Source of the DNA: Mycobacterium xenopi
Lineage (GTDB): Bacteria; Actinomycetota; Actinomycetes; Mycobacteriales; Mycobacteriaceae
DNA: 64,000 bases
NCBI RefSeq assembly: GCF_009936235.1
Contig: NZ_AP022314.1
Coordinates: forward strand, 186,001-250,000
Direction: 5' to 3'
Part shown: in pieces, positions 41,459 through 50,800 of the stretch
How positions within the stretch are numbered: the stretch's first letter is position 1
Layout of the letters: every line of letters begins with the position of its first letter
The notes under the pieces: model-generated
Seen by the model: the letters and a program-made list of their open reading frames with translations, nothing else
What the model was told of the DNA's origin: nothing
The model's database searches: none
Program-made: the position numbers and the translations under genes

Positions 41459-42868
41459 TCAGTCGATTTTGCCCGTCAAGTCGAACTCGGCTAACGTACG
41501 GGCGGCAAGCTCCCGCAACGCGGGCTTGGTGTTCTCAGCACCCGGCTGGTAAGCGTTGACCGTGATGTAGATCTTAGTGCCGCCAGTGCGCCAGCACTGA
41601 AGAGTCATTTGGCCGCCCACTTGATTGAGCCACCGTCGGGTCACGCGTTGCCCAATCGATCGCGTCATGACCAGCTCACCGTCGGTGCCGTCGAGGCGGC
41701 ACACCAGCGGGCCGAAGTCGCCGAGATTAGAGCAAAGCGTGGGGACATCGGGGTCAGTGAAGCCCGCATCGACCATCCGTTTCAGCGCTCGCGTTGGCAT
41801 GAACGGGATAAGCGCGCGCAACTGCAACGACTCGTCAGGTGCCTCGCGCAAAGTTGTCAGGGCCCGCCTGATCTCTGTGCGAATGTCACGCAGATCCGTC
41901 GTTAGTCGCGTCGGATCGACGCGGACGGTCGCGATCGACATCGCGTTCGCCCGCGTATCGCCTTCCGTGCGCACGTTGATGGGTATGTGCAGGGTGACCG
42001 CACCGTCACTGGCGCATCGACGTCCTAGGCGCTCAGCGAACTTCGCGGCGAACCCAGCCACCAGCGTGTTCCCTGTTGCGCCGAGAGCCTGTGCACGAGC
42101 CTCCCAATCAGCCGAGTCGACGTGGATCGACACAGCGGGTACGACGACGAGAACGTCGTCGGGGTCGCCGCTACCGAGTGCCACCGGTCGCGGCAGTGGC
42201 GATCGGGCACGTCCGCGCCGGACGCGCGCTTGCTTTCGGGCCAATCTTGCCGCCGCAAGCAGCGCGCGGGCAACCTCAGGAGCGTCGTGGGCTGTTTGGC
42301 GGGCATCCTGAAGCACCGCCCGCCGTCGGGTACGTGAGTGTGGTGGCGGGTAGCCAAGGTCGCGAGTGTTCCCAAGAACCGCGTCGGTGATCGTGAGGGC
42401 AAGCCCGAGACCGTCCGCGAGATAGTGTGAGTGCACAAGACTTACGGCGGTTGAGCCGTCTGTGAGCCGAAGAGCACTGAGATGCCAGCCGGGCCCCCGT
42501 TCCGGATCGATAGGCGATTGCGAGCATTCATCGGCCCAGTCGCCGACCTCAGCGCGCGGGCGAGCGCACTGAGCGATGTCAATGTCCGACGGTTCTCGAT
42601 CAAGGACCCATCGAGGTCGGCCAAACGGAAGCGGCGAAACTTCGATGCGCCGGCCCAGCATTCCGTAACCGAGATTGCGGTGGAAACGCGTTAGCCCATC
42701 GAAGTCGACAGGATGCTCGTAAATCCAGACGCACTGGATGACCAGGTTGATGCCGGCGGCGCGATGTCCAGCGAACAAGGCCTGGTCGACGAGGGAGAGT
42801 CGACTATCCGGACCGGTGGATGCGTGATCGCTACAGGATCCGCTTGTACGACGTATGTGGACTGGCAC
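41459..42868 (-). CDS. WS/DGAT- or PapA-like condensation-fold acyltransferase
   Basis: A 469-residue member of the condensation-domain superfamily. Its active-site motif is HSHYLADGLG (the catalytic His of HHxxxDG is the second one, present). DPERGPGWHL, VTLHIPINVRTEGDTRANAMS and the C-terminal NLGDFGPLVCRLDG are shared with the copy at 47977. It likely transfers an acyl group to a hydroxyl on the lipopeptide, sugar or glycerol; the acceptor is unknown. It converges on the NRPS. The exact start is uncertain. Confidence 0.8.
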   Translation of the reverse strand: MPVHIRRTSGSCSDHASTGPDSRLSLVDQALFAGHRAAGINLVIQCVWIYEHPVDFDGLTRFHRNLGYGMLGRRIEVSPLPFGRPRWVLDREPSDIDIAQCARPRAEVGDWADECSQSPIDPERGPGWHLSALRLTDGSTAVSLVHSHYLADGLGLALTITDAVLGNTRDLGYPPPHSRTRRRAVLQDARQTAHDAPEVARALLAAARLARKQARVRRGRARSPLPRPVALGSGDPDDVLVVVPAVSIHVDSADWEARAQALGATGNTLVAGFAAKFAERLGRRCASDGAVTLHIPINVRTEGDTRANAMSIATVRVDPTRLTTDLRDIRTEIRRALTTLREAPDESLQLRALIPFMPTRALKRMVDAGFTDPDVPTLCSNLGDFGPLVCRLDGTDGELVMTRSIGQRVTRRWLNQVGGQMTLQCWRTGGTKIYITVNAYQPGAENTKPALRELAARTLAEFDLTGKID

Positions 42869-43100
42869 TGATCAGCCTCCGAAAACCGAGGATTCGCCTA
42901 TCGCGCACCGTGGAAGCTAGATCCGGTAACGCGGCACGACCCCGTAGACGTCCTCTGTGTTCATCAGACAGAGGTTAGCTGATGCGTGCTCGACGTCGGC
43001 GGATTTGGGATTCGCGACGCCAGCCGCGGTCGACGACTACGAGATTGAAATTCGGTCGCTAACGAACCGCTCTGGCCGACACCCGATGCTAGGGTTCCCG
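42869..43100. other. Intergenic, nothing recognised
   Basis: Upstream of the acyltransferase on the minus strand and before the IS110 remnant. A 15-codon minus-strand frame at about 42915-42962 (MNTEDVYGVVPRYRI) is present but too short to support. Confidence 0.35.
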
Positions 43101-43129
43101 TCAGTGTCAGGGTGATAGTGCCACTAATG

Positions 43130-43590
43130 GCGGTGGTTGGATTCTGATGATCTGGTGTCCGGCTCATAGGGTCGGTGCCGCCCCTGGGGTTGGCGTCCCC
43201 GGGTTTGCCAGCGTCAGATGTCAAGGATCGGCCGGCGTGACTTAATAGGAGCGTGGCATCGCCGCCACTGAGACGTGTCCGGTGAACCGGCCCAACCGTC
43301 ACCTCACATTGAAGGAGGCAACCACCATGGTTGTTGTTGGAGCCGATGTACACAAGCGCACGCCCACTTTCGTCGCGGTCAACGAGGCTGGTCGCAAGCT
43401 TGGCGAGAAGACCGACACCGCGATCACCGCGGGGCACGCCGAGGCGTTGATGTGGGCCGGCCAAGGTAGCTCCACCCCCAAAGCGCTACGCTGCCTCAAG
43501 CGCCGCCTGGCCTGCGTCGTCTTCGGCCACCTGCGCACCGACCACAACAAACTGTCAAGCGCCTTGCCAAAGGGCAGCGGCTTGACATAG
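43130..43590 (+). mobile_element. IS110-family element with internally deleted transposase
   Basis: From the ATG at 43327 the frame reads MVVVGADVHKRTPTFVAVNEAGRKLGEKT and HAEALMWA, the N-terminus of IS110/IS1547-like transposases, then jumps to LRCLKRRLACVVFGHLRTD, the C-terminus. About 300 residues between are missing, so it cannot transpose. GGAGG ribosome site before the ATG. The upstream 200 bases look like the long untranslated left end of such elements. It abuts the methyltransferase gene at 43600. Confidence 0.8.
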
Positions 43591-43599
43591 GAGAAACCC

Positions 43600-44400
43600 A
43601 TGGCAACCTGGCGGTCGGTCAGGACGCGACTCGCGCGGTGGGGGGTACGCGTACCTGGGCACGCCTCATACCGGGTTCTGCGCACTTTGCTGCCTGACGC
43701 CTACGCCAGCGACGGATTGATTAGCATCCACCGCCACGCATTTGTCGACGACCCCGAATTCCAACGCGCCTATCAGCGTGGCGTGCAAGCGCTCGGTGGT
43801 CAGGACTTCTACCGTTGGCAATGGCGCGTGCACATCGGGCTATGGGCAGCAAGTAATGCCAGTCGGCTTGACGGTGATTTCGTCGAGTGCGGTGTCAGTT
43901 ATGGATTTTTGAGCAGTGCAGTGATGGAGTTCCTCGACTGGGATCGGTTGGGTAAGATGTTTTATCTGCTCGACACCTTCACCGGACTCGACCCGCGCTT
44001 CCTGACAGCCGCCGAGCAAGGTACTAGGGCACTGAAGAAGAGCAAACGATGGCTACGCTACGGGTTCTATGCGAGCTCTGCAGACAGCGTTCGGGCCAAC
44101 TTCGCGCAGTGGCGTAATCAGCGCATCATCGTGGGCGCGGTCCCAGAAACGCTCGGTCAGGTCGACGCGCGCACCGTGGCTTTCCTGCATCTCGACATGA
44201 ATTGTGCTGCGCCAGAGGTCGACGCCCTGCGCTTTTTTTGGCCGCGATTCTCCCCTGGAGCTTTTGTCCTGCTGGACGACTACGCCTTCGGCGGAGCCGA
44301 CGAACAACGCCGTGCTATGGATTGCGTGGCACGCGAACTGGGCGTTCCGATCTGCGCATTGCCCACGGGCCAGGGCCTACTTATCAAACCGGCACGATAA
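43600..44400 (+). CDS. TylF/MycF-like O-methyltransferase (soluble)
   Basis: A 266-residue SAM-dependent methyltransferase with DGDFVECGVSYGFLSSAVMEFL (SAM-binding), FYLLDTFTGLDP, then FLHLDMNCAAPEVDALRFFWPR and FVLLDDYAFGG, which carry the acidic metal-binding residues of this family. Likely O-methylates a deoxysugar of the lipopeptide. A GGAGA ribosome site overlaps the right end of the IS110 remnant, so the gene may have been placed here by an insertion or deletion event. Confidence 0.85.
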   Translation: MATWRSVRTRLARWGVRVPGHASYRVLRTLLPDAYASDGLISIHRHAFVDDPEFQRAYQRGVQALGGQDFYRWQWRVHIGLWAASNASRLDGDFVECGVSYGFLSSAVMEFLDWDRLGKMFYLLDTFTGLDPRFLTAAEQGTRALKKSKRWLRYGFYASSADSVRANFAQWRNQRIIVGAVPETLGQVDARTVAFLHLDMNCAAPEVDALRFFWPRFSPGAFVLLDDYAFGGADEQRRAMDCVARELGVPICALPTGQGLLIKPAR

Positions 44401-44484
44401 GAGCAGAAACCTGGGAGTTGCCGACCACTTCGCTTCCGGCTGCTGAGCAGAGTTAGGGAAAGCTATAACCGGGCTAGATTCCCC

Positions 44485-45270
44485 TCAGCTGCTTCGGATG
44501 ACGCTGGCCATCAAGGAAATTCCTCCCACTGTGAGAATGCCGATAACGAGGTGCTGACGGTGGATCAGAGCCCAGCTCTGCAGTGGTCGCAGTAAGGCTT
44601 CTGTCTTCGCCGGTGCGACCAGGTAGCTGACCAGGGCAACCTCTACAACCGCTAGTACTCCGACGACAAACAAGATAGCTGCGACGACCTGCGCGCCGAT
44701 CGCCGCTCCCGAGGCGACAACGAGAGTAAGTGCGATGAGAGCCAGCTCAGGTGCTACTCCGCCAAATGCTATGCCGATCAACAGCGCAACCCACAAACTT
44801 CCGCTTTCCCATGCATCGTAGGCGCGGCGGAATACCCGGCGGATGACAGACCCGCCCTCAACGGCCGCATCTTGCGCGCGGCTTAGCAGCAGCGAAATAG
44901 GGGTTGGCTCATGCGTGTCCGCCAAGGCCGAGCTGTTGTCGGTTGGCGCCGACAGGTGCGCACGCCGACGCTTACAGAGGCGGGCTGTCATTAGCCCGGC
45001 TACAGATAGCACCAGTAAACCCACGCAGAATTGGATAAGTCGGACCGTGGGGTCCGTTGCCCAACTATGCACATAAGTCTTGAGCGTTGGTATGAGGTGT
45101 AGCAGCGTCAACGGCACCGCCACCGTGGGAATGAACGCACTCAGGCAGCCGAGCCAGTAGATCAAAAGGTTTTGCACGGGCCGTGATCGGGAGATCACCA
45201 ATAGGGTGATGCCGAAACGCATCGGATCCAGCCCCGCTAGAAGTCCTAGCGCCAGCACCGCGCTCCACAT
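44485..45270 (-). CDS. gap: Gap-family (GPL-addressing) membrane protein, copy 1
   Basis: A 261-residue integral membrane protein with about six transmembrane segments split by a hydrophilic loop (residues 95-150). MWSAVLALGLLAGLDPMRFGITLLVISRSRPVQNLL is the start of Gap/Sap proteins, which are needed for moving GPLs to the cell surface. The start at 45270 is set by comparison with the second copy, though the frame is open to 45339. It is the last of three minus-strand genes: glycosyltransferase, gap, gap. Confidence 0.88.
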   Translation of the reverse strand: MWSAVLALGLLAGLDPMRFGITLLVISRSRPVQNLLIYWLGCLSAFIPTVAVPLTLLHLIPTLKTYVHSWATDPTVRLIQFCVGLLVLSVAGLMTARLCKRRRAHLSAPTDNSSALADTHEPTPISLLLSRAQDAAVEGGSVIRRVFRRAYDAWESGSLWVALLIGIAFGGVAPELALIALTLVVASGAAIGAQVVAAILFVVGVLAVVEVALVSYLVAPAKTEALLRPLQSWALIHRQHLVIGILTVGGISLMASVIRSS

Positions 45271-45443
45271 GGCCCGAAGAGTACCTTGGCCGTTCATACC
45301 GTTTGGGCATTCACAATTGATACGCGGGTACATACACATTGGTAACCCGGGTGTCGGAGTGGTTCCTGAAGAAACCGTTTCGGTTCGGATCTAAATCCCT
45401 GGAGTCGGCGGCCAGAATTCTAGGGGGTCATCAGCAGCCAAGC

Positions 45444-46238
45444 TCAGGTGATGCCTGCGCCCCTGGCCAACAGCGATACCCCCACGACTGCAGTGATGCC
45501 TGCCAGAATCAGGGGACGATGCGCCAGCGCCCATTCGTGCAGTGGCCGCAGCAGTGCTTGGGTTTTCGCTGGCGCGAGGAGGTAACCAACGAGCGTGATT
45601 TCGAATACTGTAAACATTCCGATGACGAACGCGATGACAACGACGATTTGCGTGCCGATCGGGGCCCCTGTGGCCACGATGGTGGTGTCGACGAGTAGCA
45701 CTACGACAGGCCCTGGCAAGAACGTCATGCCGGCCACCAGCGAGACCCACAACGATCCGTTTTCCCATGCGTTATTCAAGTAGTCGACTAGGCGCCGGAG
45801 TGCGGTTCGGCGCGTTGCCGACTTGTCTTGGTGTGAGCGCTGCGGCTGCGCGACGAGGGCTGGTGGAGTCGGATTAGGTATCCCGGTCGGGGCCTCACCA
45901 ACCGGGGTGGGCACACGTTCGCGCCGACGCGCCTTGGAGCGGGCGATGATCAGCGTGGATATCGATAACGCAAGTACACCCATGCCGAGTTGAACATGAC
46001 GAGTGGTGGAGTTGGGGCCCGCGGTGGCCAAATGTTGCGCAGTAGATCTGAACACTGGCATAACGTGCAGCATCAACAGCGGAACTAATAGCGCGGGAAT
46101 GTTCGTAATTAAACAACCGATCCAGCAAACGATTAGGTTTTGCACTGGTCGAGGCCGGGAGATCAAAAGAAGGATGAGGCCAAAAAGCACGGGATTCAGT
46201 GCCAACAGCACCACCATTCCCAGCACGGAACCCCACAC
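45444..46238 (-). CDS. gap: Gap-family (GPL-addressing) membrane protein, copy 2
   Basis: A 264-residue paralogue of the gene at 44485, starting at GTG (VWGSVLGMVVLLALNPVLFGLILLLISRPRPVQNLI). Same topology of about six transmembrane helices around a central charged loop, ending with PAKTQALLRPLHEWALAHRPLI. AGGA lies 8 bases upstream. Two adjacent Gap proteins could form a heteromeric transporter or handle differing glycoforms (inference). Confidence 0.88.
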   Translation of the reverse strand: MWGSVLGMVVLLALNPVLFGLILLLISRPRPVQNLIVCWIGCLITNIPALLVPLLMLHVMPVFRSTAQHLATAGPNSTTRHVQLGMGVLALSISTLIIARSKARRRERVPTPVGEAPTGIPNPTPPALVAQPQRSHQDKSATRRTALRRLVDYLNNAWENGSLWVSLVAGMTFLPGPVVVLLVDTTIVATGAPIGTQIVVVIAFVIGMFTVFEITLVGYLLAPAKTQALLRPLHEWALAHRPLILAGITAVVGVSLLARGAGIT

Positions 46239-46389
46239 GCCCCGAAATCCTATCCTGCCGAGACAGGGTAGGCCACAGGCGCGGCCCGCCCGGCCTGCTT
46301 GCGTGGCTCAACTTGTTGTTCGCGAGACAAGGTATGCGACACAACAAGAAGTGCGGACACGCAAAAGGACGGATTAGCGACCTCCGCAG

Positions 46390-47658
46390 TTACCGAACAC
46401 GCCTTGGGTGAACAAGATTCTCCAGCAGGTCGGCTGCATTGGTGACGCTTTCGGCGGGCTTAGTTGTCTGCGTCGCGAGCGCGCGGGCTCGGGCGGCATA
46501 GTCTGGTCGTAGGACTCGGCGCAGATCTTTGACCAGTGACTCCCGGTTAGCGGACGAGAGCCGCCGTCCAAGGCCCACCCTTAGGTGTTTGACCCGGGTT
46601 GCCCAGATCGCCTGATCGGGCGCTGTCCACAGGATCAGCATGGGCACCCCCGCGCGCAGTGCCGCGGCCGTAGTGCCCATGCCACCGTGGTGCACGATGG
46701 CGCGACAGCCCGGAAATGTGGCGGCGTAGTTCATCGTGTCCACCACCTTGACGCTTTTGGAATGAGAAACTCTGCCGAAGTCACTCCAGCCTGAGCAGAC
46801 CAATGCCCGCTCGCCCAACTGCGTGCAGACCGCGCTGATCATGGCGAGGGTGTCGTCGGGTGATTCGACAGGTGTGCTGCCAAAGCTAAAGCAAATCGGC
46901 GGTGTTCCCGCCGCGATCCATGAGGCGACCTCCTCGTCGGCATCCGTGGGCAACTCGAGCGTCAACGCGCCGACAAATGGCCGTTGCCCCTGAAATTTTG
47001 ACCATTCGGCTGCCAGCCCGGGAAACCAAATTTGCTCATAGGCCTGAATTTCCAGTGATCCGCGTTCGGTGATGCGTCGCGGGGCGGAGCGCGTTGCCTG
47101 GGGCAGGCCCAGCTGACGGCGCTGCGCGTCATCGAACCGCTTTACCCCGCGCCAAACCAGCCACTCGTAAGCTCTCAGCGCGTAACGGCCCAACCACGGC
47201 GGCAATAATGGCAGGATTTGGCCGTTGGGTCGGACAGGAGCAATATGCAGTGTGGCGAGCGGAATTTTGTAGTACTCAGCGACATTGACGGCGGGTTGCT
47301 CGAAGTTGAGAAAAGTGACTAGCAAATCAGCCCCATCGGCCAGTAAGCGCAGCGTCGTAGTGACGTTTTCCCAGTGCTGGATGACGGACTCCCCGATTTG
47401 GCGCCATAACCGGATCAAATCTCGAATCTGCCAAAAGTTGCGCAGCAAACCGGTCCAGAAGTCGCGGTGTGCCCCCCACCACTGCCGCGTGTCCGGCCCG
47501 TATGCGACTGCCACAAGTCCGGCCGACTCGGCGAAGCCCACCAAGTCAGGCGGGACTGCCAGTCGCACATCGTGACCGCGGCGCAGCAGTTCACGACCGA
47601 CAGCGACGCAGGGCTCCACATCGCCGCGTGTGCCATAGCTCGCCAGCACACATTTCAT
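46390..47658 (-). CDS. RtfA/Gtf-family glycosyltransferase, copy 3
   Basis: A 422-residue GPL-type glycosyltransferase. MKCVLASYGTRGDVEPCVAVGREL starts the acceptor domain, FVGALTLELPTDADEEVASWIAAGTPPICFSFGS lies at the linker, and IVHHGGMGTTAAALRAG is the donor loop. No local frameshift is visible. It is upstream of the two gap genes on the same strand (151-base gap to the next), so probably co-transcribed with them. It does not share the AGTGAAAGG leader of the plus-strand copies. Confidence 0.9.
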   Translation of the reverse strand: MKCVLASYGTRGDVEPCVAVGRELLRRGHDVRLAVPPDLVGFAESAGLVAVAYGPDTRQWWGAHRDFWTGLLRNFWQIRDLIRLWRQIGESVIQHWENVTTTLRLLADGADLLVTFLNFEQPAVNVAEYYKIPLATLHIAPVRPNGQILPLLPPWLGRYALRAYEWLVWRGVKRFDDAQRRQLGLPQATRSAPRRITERGSLEIQAYEQIWFPGLAAEWSKFQGQRPFVGALTLELPTDADEEVASWIAAGTPPICFSFGSTPVESPDDTLAMISAVCTQLGERALVCSGWSDFGRVSHSKSVKVVDTMNYAATFPGCRAIVHHGGMGTTAAALRAGVPMLILWTAPDQAIWATRVKHLRVGLGRRLSSANRESLVKDLRRVLRPDYAARARALATQTTKPAESVTNAADLLENLVHPRRVR

Positions 47659-47976
47659 CGCGAATCGTGTGGCATGAAACTCCTTCTGACCTTAGCGAAC
47701 TCTGCTGGATCGCTAACGGCGGCGAACAGGTGGTGGTTAAGTCAGGGCGGTGCGGAGTAATGCGCGATGCGACTATAACTTAGAAGTCGTGAACCTTGAA
47801 CTGCCGCCGGTTCGCGTTTAACTGCGCAGTCTTAAACAGGGCGTCCATCTTTGCTGCCGGTTTGGGCTTCGCCCAACTTCCGGCCACAGTCGAAGCCGTG
47901 ACGCTCCCAGTGTCGGCACAGACCCGGAGGCCAGCGTCTTACGATATTCCGGCTCTGAAGACACGCGGCAGGAAGT

Positions 47977-49377
47977 ATGGTACGGGCAATGGACAATGTG
48001 CTCGACCCGCTCGACCAGCTCACTTTCGACGCCGAGCGCGTAACGGGCGTGGCTTCGATACCACATCCGTTCTGGATATACAACCGCCCCGTCGACGTCG
48101 ATGGCCTGCGGAAATTTCATCACCACCTTCAACGAGGATGGTTAAACCGCCGCATCGAACCGTCACCCCTGCGATTTGGCCGACACCGCTGGGTATTAGA
48201 CGACAATCCGTCCGACATCGAGATCGTCGCGACGCCTCGCCCGCGTGCAGAACTAGACGCCTGGCTCGAGGAGCAGGCCGCGACTCCCATCGATGCCGAG
48301 CGCGGACCCGGGTGGCATCTTGCCATGCTGCCGTTCACCGACGGCGGCGCGGCGGTGAGCTTAACCGTTTCACATTGCCTTGCCGACGGTCTCGGGTTAT
48401 TGGAAGCGATGGGGGATGCGGCCGATGCTCGCGACGCCCCGATCTGCTGGCCCCATGCCGGGTCGCGCCGACGGTGGCAGGCCGTACGCGAGGACGTCCG
48501 TCAATGCGTACGCGACATGCCTGCCCTCGGACGTGCCGCTTTCGCGGCGTTGCGTCTGGCCCGGCATGCCCGCCATCAGGCCCGAGCCGCACCATCTACC
48601 ACACCACTTAGGCTGCCGACCAATGCTCACGAACCCCTAGCGCCGCCGACGGCGACAGCCTTCGTCGCTGCTGACGAGTGGGAGAGCCGAGCACAGGCAC
48701 TGGGAGGGACCAGCAACGCACTGCTTGCGGGGCTGGCGGCCCATCTGGCCCAGCGATTGGGACGCGTCACAGCCGACGGTTCGGTCCTCATCAAGATGCC
48801 GGTCAATGAGCGCACAGCCGGTGACACACGCGCCAATGCGGTTAGCCATCTAACCGTCACAATCGACCCTGCTTCCGCGACAAACGATTTGCGTGAGATT
48901 AGGGCTGCGGTCAGACAAGCGCTGACCAGCCACCATGAGGCCCGCGATGACGAGCGGGCAGTGATGTCCTTCGTTCCACTGTTGGGCCTGTTGCCCAAAC
49001 GGTTCGTCAGGCTCGTCGACAATGCCGTCGTGTCATCCAACCTCGGCGTGGTCAACCAGGCGGCTATTCGGCCAGACGGCACGCACGCCGACCTCTTCGC
49101 CGCGAGGCTTTCCTACCGGGGTGTCACCAGGGAGTTGATGCATCGTTTGGGCGGAGCCCTGTACTTATTGTCGGGGACTGCACAAGGGCAGATCTTCCTC
49201 TCGGTAAGTGTATATCAGCCAGGCTATGCCAACTCGAACGTCGCTCTGCGACAAGACCTTTTGGGTGCACTAAATGACTTTTCACTCACTGGTAGCTATA
49301 TCGGTACGACTCCTCTTACGCATCGGTTGCGATCGGGTACTCAAGTCGGTCAAACCACAAAGGACTACCGTTGCTGA
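47977..49377 (+). CDS. WS/DGAT- or PapA-like condensation-fold acyltransferase, copy 2
   Basis: About 462-466 residues, paralogous to the gene at 41459. Motif VSHCLADGLG has the catalytic His and Asp-Gly. Shared segments include PVNERTAGDTRANAVSHLTV, DAERGPGWHL and SSNLGVVNQAAIRPDGT. A start at 47989 (MDNVLDPLDQLTFDAERV) gives a better family fit than 47977. It is divergent from the glycosyltransferase at 46390. Probably an O-acyltransferase acting on the glycolipid. Confidence 0.82.
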   Translation: MVRAMDNVLDPLDQLTFDAERVTGVASIPHPFWIYNRPVDVDGLRKFHHHLQRGWLNRRIEPSPLRFGRHRWVLDDNPSDIEIVATPRPRAELDAWLEEQAATPIDAERGPGWHLAMLPFTDGGAAVSLTVSHCLADGLGLLEAMGDAADARDAPICWPHAGSRRRWQAVREDVRQCVRDMPALGRAAFAALRLARHARHQARAAPSTTPLRLPTNAHEPLAPPTATAFVAADEWESRAQALGGTSNALLAGLAAHLAQRLGRVTADGSVLIKMPVNERTAGDTRANAVSHLTVTIDPASATNDLREIRAAVRQALTSHHEARDDERAVMSFVPLLGLLPKRFVRLVDNAVVSSNLGVVNQAAIRPDGTHADLFAARLSYRGVTRELMHRLGGALYLLSGTAQGQIFLSVSVYQPGYANSNVALRQDLLGALNDFSLTGSYIGTTPLTHRLRSGTQVGQTTKDYRC

Positions 49378-49606
49378 CGTGTTGTGATCCGCGCAATGTG
49401 GCCCACCGTGCTTGACCGACCGATGAAATCCTTGCCTCCGTTGGGTTTACCTCTCTGAGGTGGCTGCCGAATAGCCCTAGTTCGGCGGCTGGCGATGCCT
49501 TAGAGCTCCGGCGTGCCTTTCTTCTCAATTACGATTAACCTGTGCAACTGAACTCGGTTGATGCCTCGATTCTGTGGCAGTGCCATGCGGCAAAGGCGGG
49601 GCGCGG
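49378..49606. other. Intergenic before the sulfotransferase
   Basis: Promoter region of the sulfotransferase gene. No gene or repeat recognised. Confidence 0.35.
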
Positions 49607-50521
49607 ATGACAACAATATTGTTCGTGCTGGGAATGGCCCGATCCGGCACGTCCGCAATGACACGCGTCCTCGCACTGTCCGGAGCCGCGCTTCCGCCTG
49701 GAATGATAGGCGCTGCGAAAGCTAACCCGCGAGGCTTTTGGGAGCCACGTCAAGCCAGCTACCTCAACGACAAGATTCTCCGTCGCCACCACAGCAGATC
49801 TGCCGACCCCACCTTGCGCCTGCACGAGAAAGCTGCCGAGAAACGAGACATTTCCGAGATCCACGCTTATCTTGCGGCACTGCAGCAAGCGGACCTCTAC
49901 GTTATAAAAGACCTTCAGATTACGCCCATAGCTGGAATGTGGTTCGAAGCCGCGCGCATGACGGGGTACAACCCTGCCGCCGTGATCGCGGTACGCCACC
50001 CCGACGAAGTTATGAAGTCCGTCACAGCGATGATGCCGATCGTCAAACCAGAACTCGCGGCCGCACTGTGGTTGAAGAACAGTTTGCTCGCTGAGCGCTA
50101 CACACGCGGGCTGCCGCGCGTATTCATGGAATACGGCAATCTCCTTCATGATTGGCGCAGGGAGGTCGCACGGATATCAAAGGCTTTAAACATCGATCTC
50201 AACCCCAACGAGGTCGCGATCGATGAATTTCTCGCAGCTGACGAATGCCACCAGCAGGCCGACGGATCAGCATGCCCTGAGCCGTTTGGCGCCGACTGGC
50301 TGACCACCACCTACCGCAATCTGCACCGCGCCGCAGCTAGCGAAACTTGGAGCCAAGACGAGTTGGATCGCGTGTTCTGCGACTACCGGGTGAACGAACA
50401 GCGGTTGGGAACGGCACTCGAAAACTATCAGCAGGTCACCCGCGCGCAGCGCTTCATTCCAAGGAAGCTCGTCCTCGAAATCGCCGCCCTCCTCCACCGA
50501 CGCAAGGGCACCTGGGCCTGA
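49607..50521 (+). CDS. Sulfotransferase-family protein
   Basis: A 304-residue protein whose N-terminus VLGMARSGTSAMTRVLALSG is the PAPS 5'-phosphosulfate-binding loop, followed by RGFWEPRQASYLNDKIL. PAAVIAVRHPDEVMKS carries the 3'-phosphate-binding Arg region. Family members transfer sulfate from PAPS to carbohydrate or lipid hydroxyls. In this locus a sulfated sugar on the GPL is the natural guess (inference). The ATG at 49607 is preferred to 49574, since the conserved part begins four residues later. Confidence 0.82.
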   Translation: MTTILFVLGMARSGTSAMTRVLALSGAALPPGMIGAAKANPRGFWEPRQASYLNDKILRRHHSRSADPTLRLHEKAAEKRDISEIHAYLAALQQADLYVIKDLQITPIAGMWFEAARMTGYNPAAVIAVRHPDEVMKSVTAMMPIVKPELAAALWLKNSLLAERYTRGLPRVFMEYGNLLHDWRREVARISKALNIDLNPNEVAIDEFLAADECHQQADGSACPEPFGADWLTTTYRNLHRAAASETWSQDELDRVFCDYRVNEQRLGTALENYQQVTRAQRFIPRKLVLEIAALLHRRKGTWA

Positions 50522-50574
50522 ATGCCCCTGGCCTGAAGCGCCACTTCCCCAAACCTGGTGATTTCGGGTCGATA

Positions 50575-50800
50575 ATGCGAGTTGTGGATTATGCTGCCGG
50601 TCGGTTGGCCCGGCGCCGCGGCGCTTCCGCTTTCATTTCGCAGGATGCGGACGGAAAGTGAAAGGCTTAATCGGCAGTGAAGGTCGTTGGGATTTATGGA
50701 ACTCGCTGGTGGGGTTTTTCGTCAACACGTTGGTCTTGCGGGTCAACATTGGCTGGTGATCACAGTGCGGCTAGGTTGTTGGGCCAGGTGCGCTATCGGC
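50575..50800 (+). pseudogene. Mosaic scar: glycosyltransferase leader and start joined to NRPS C-domain fragment
   Basis: The glycosyltransferase leader recurs here (TATGCT at 50590-50595, GAAAGTGAAAGG at 50654-50665). From GTG at 50677 the frame reads MKVVGIYGTR, a glycosyltransferase start, then changes into LVGFFVNTLVLRV and, after a frame slip, AGDHSAARLLGQVR, which match C-domain sequence LVGFFVNTLVLRVELAGDPTVAELLDQVR at 32694-32790. The acyltransferase relic follows immediately. Confidence 0.75.
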
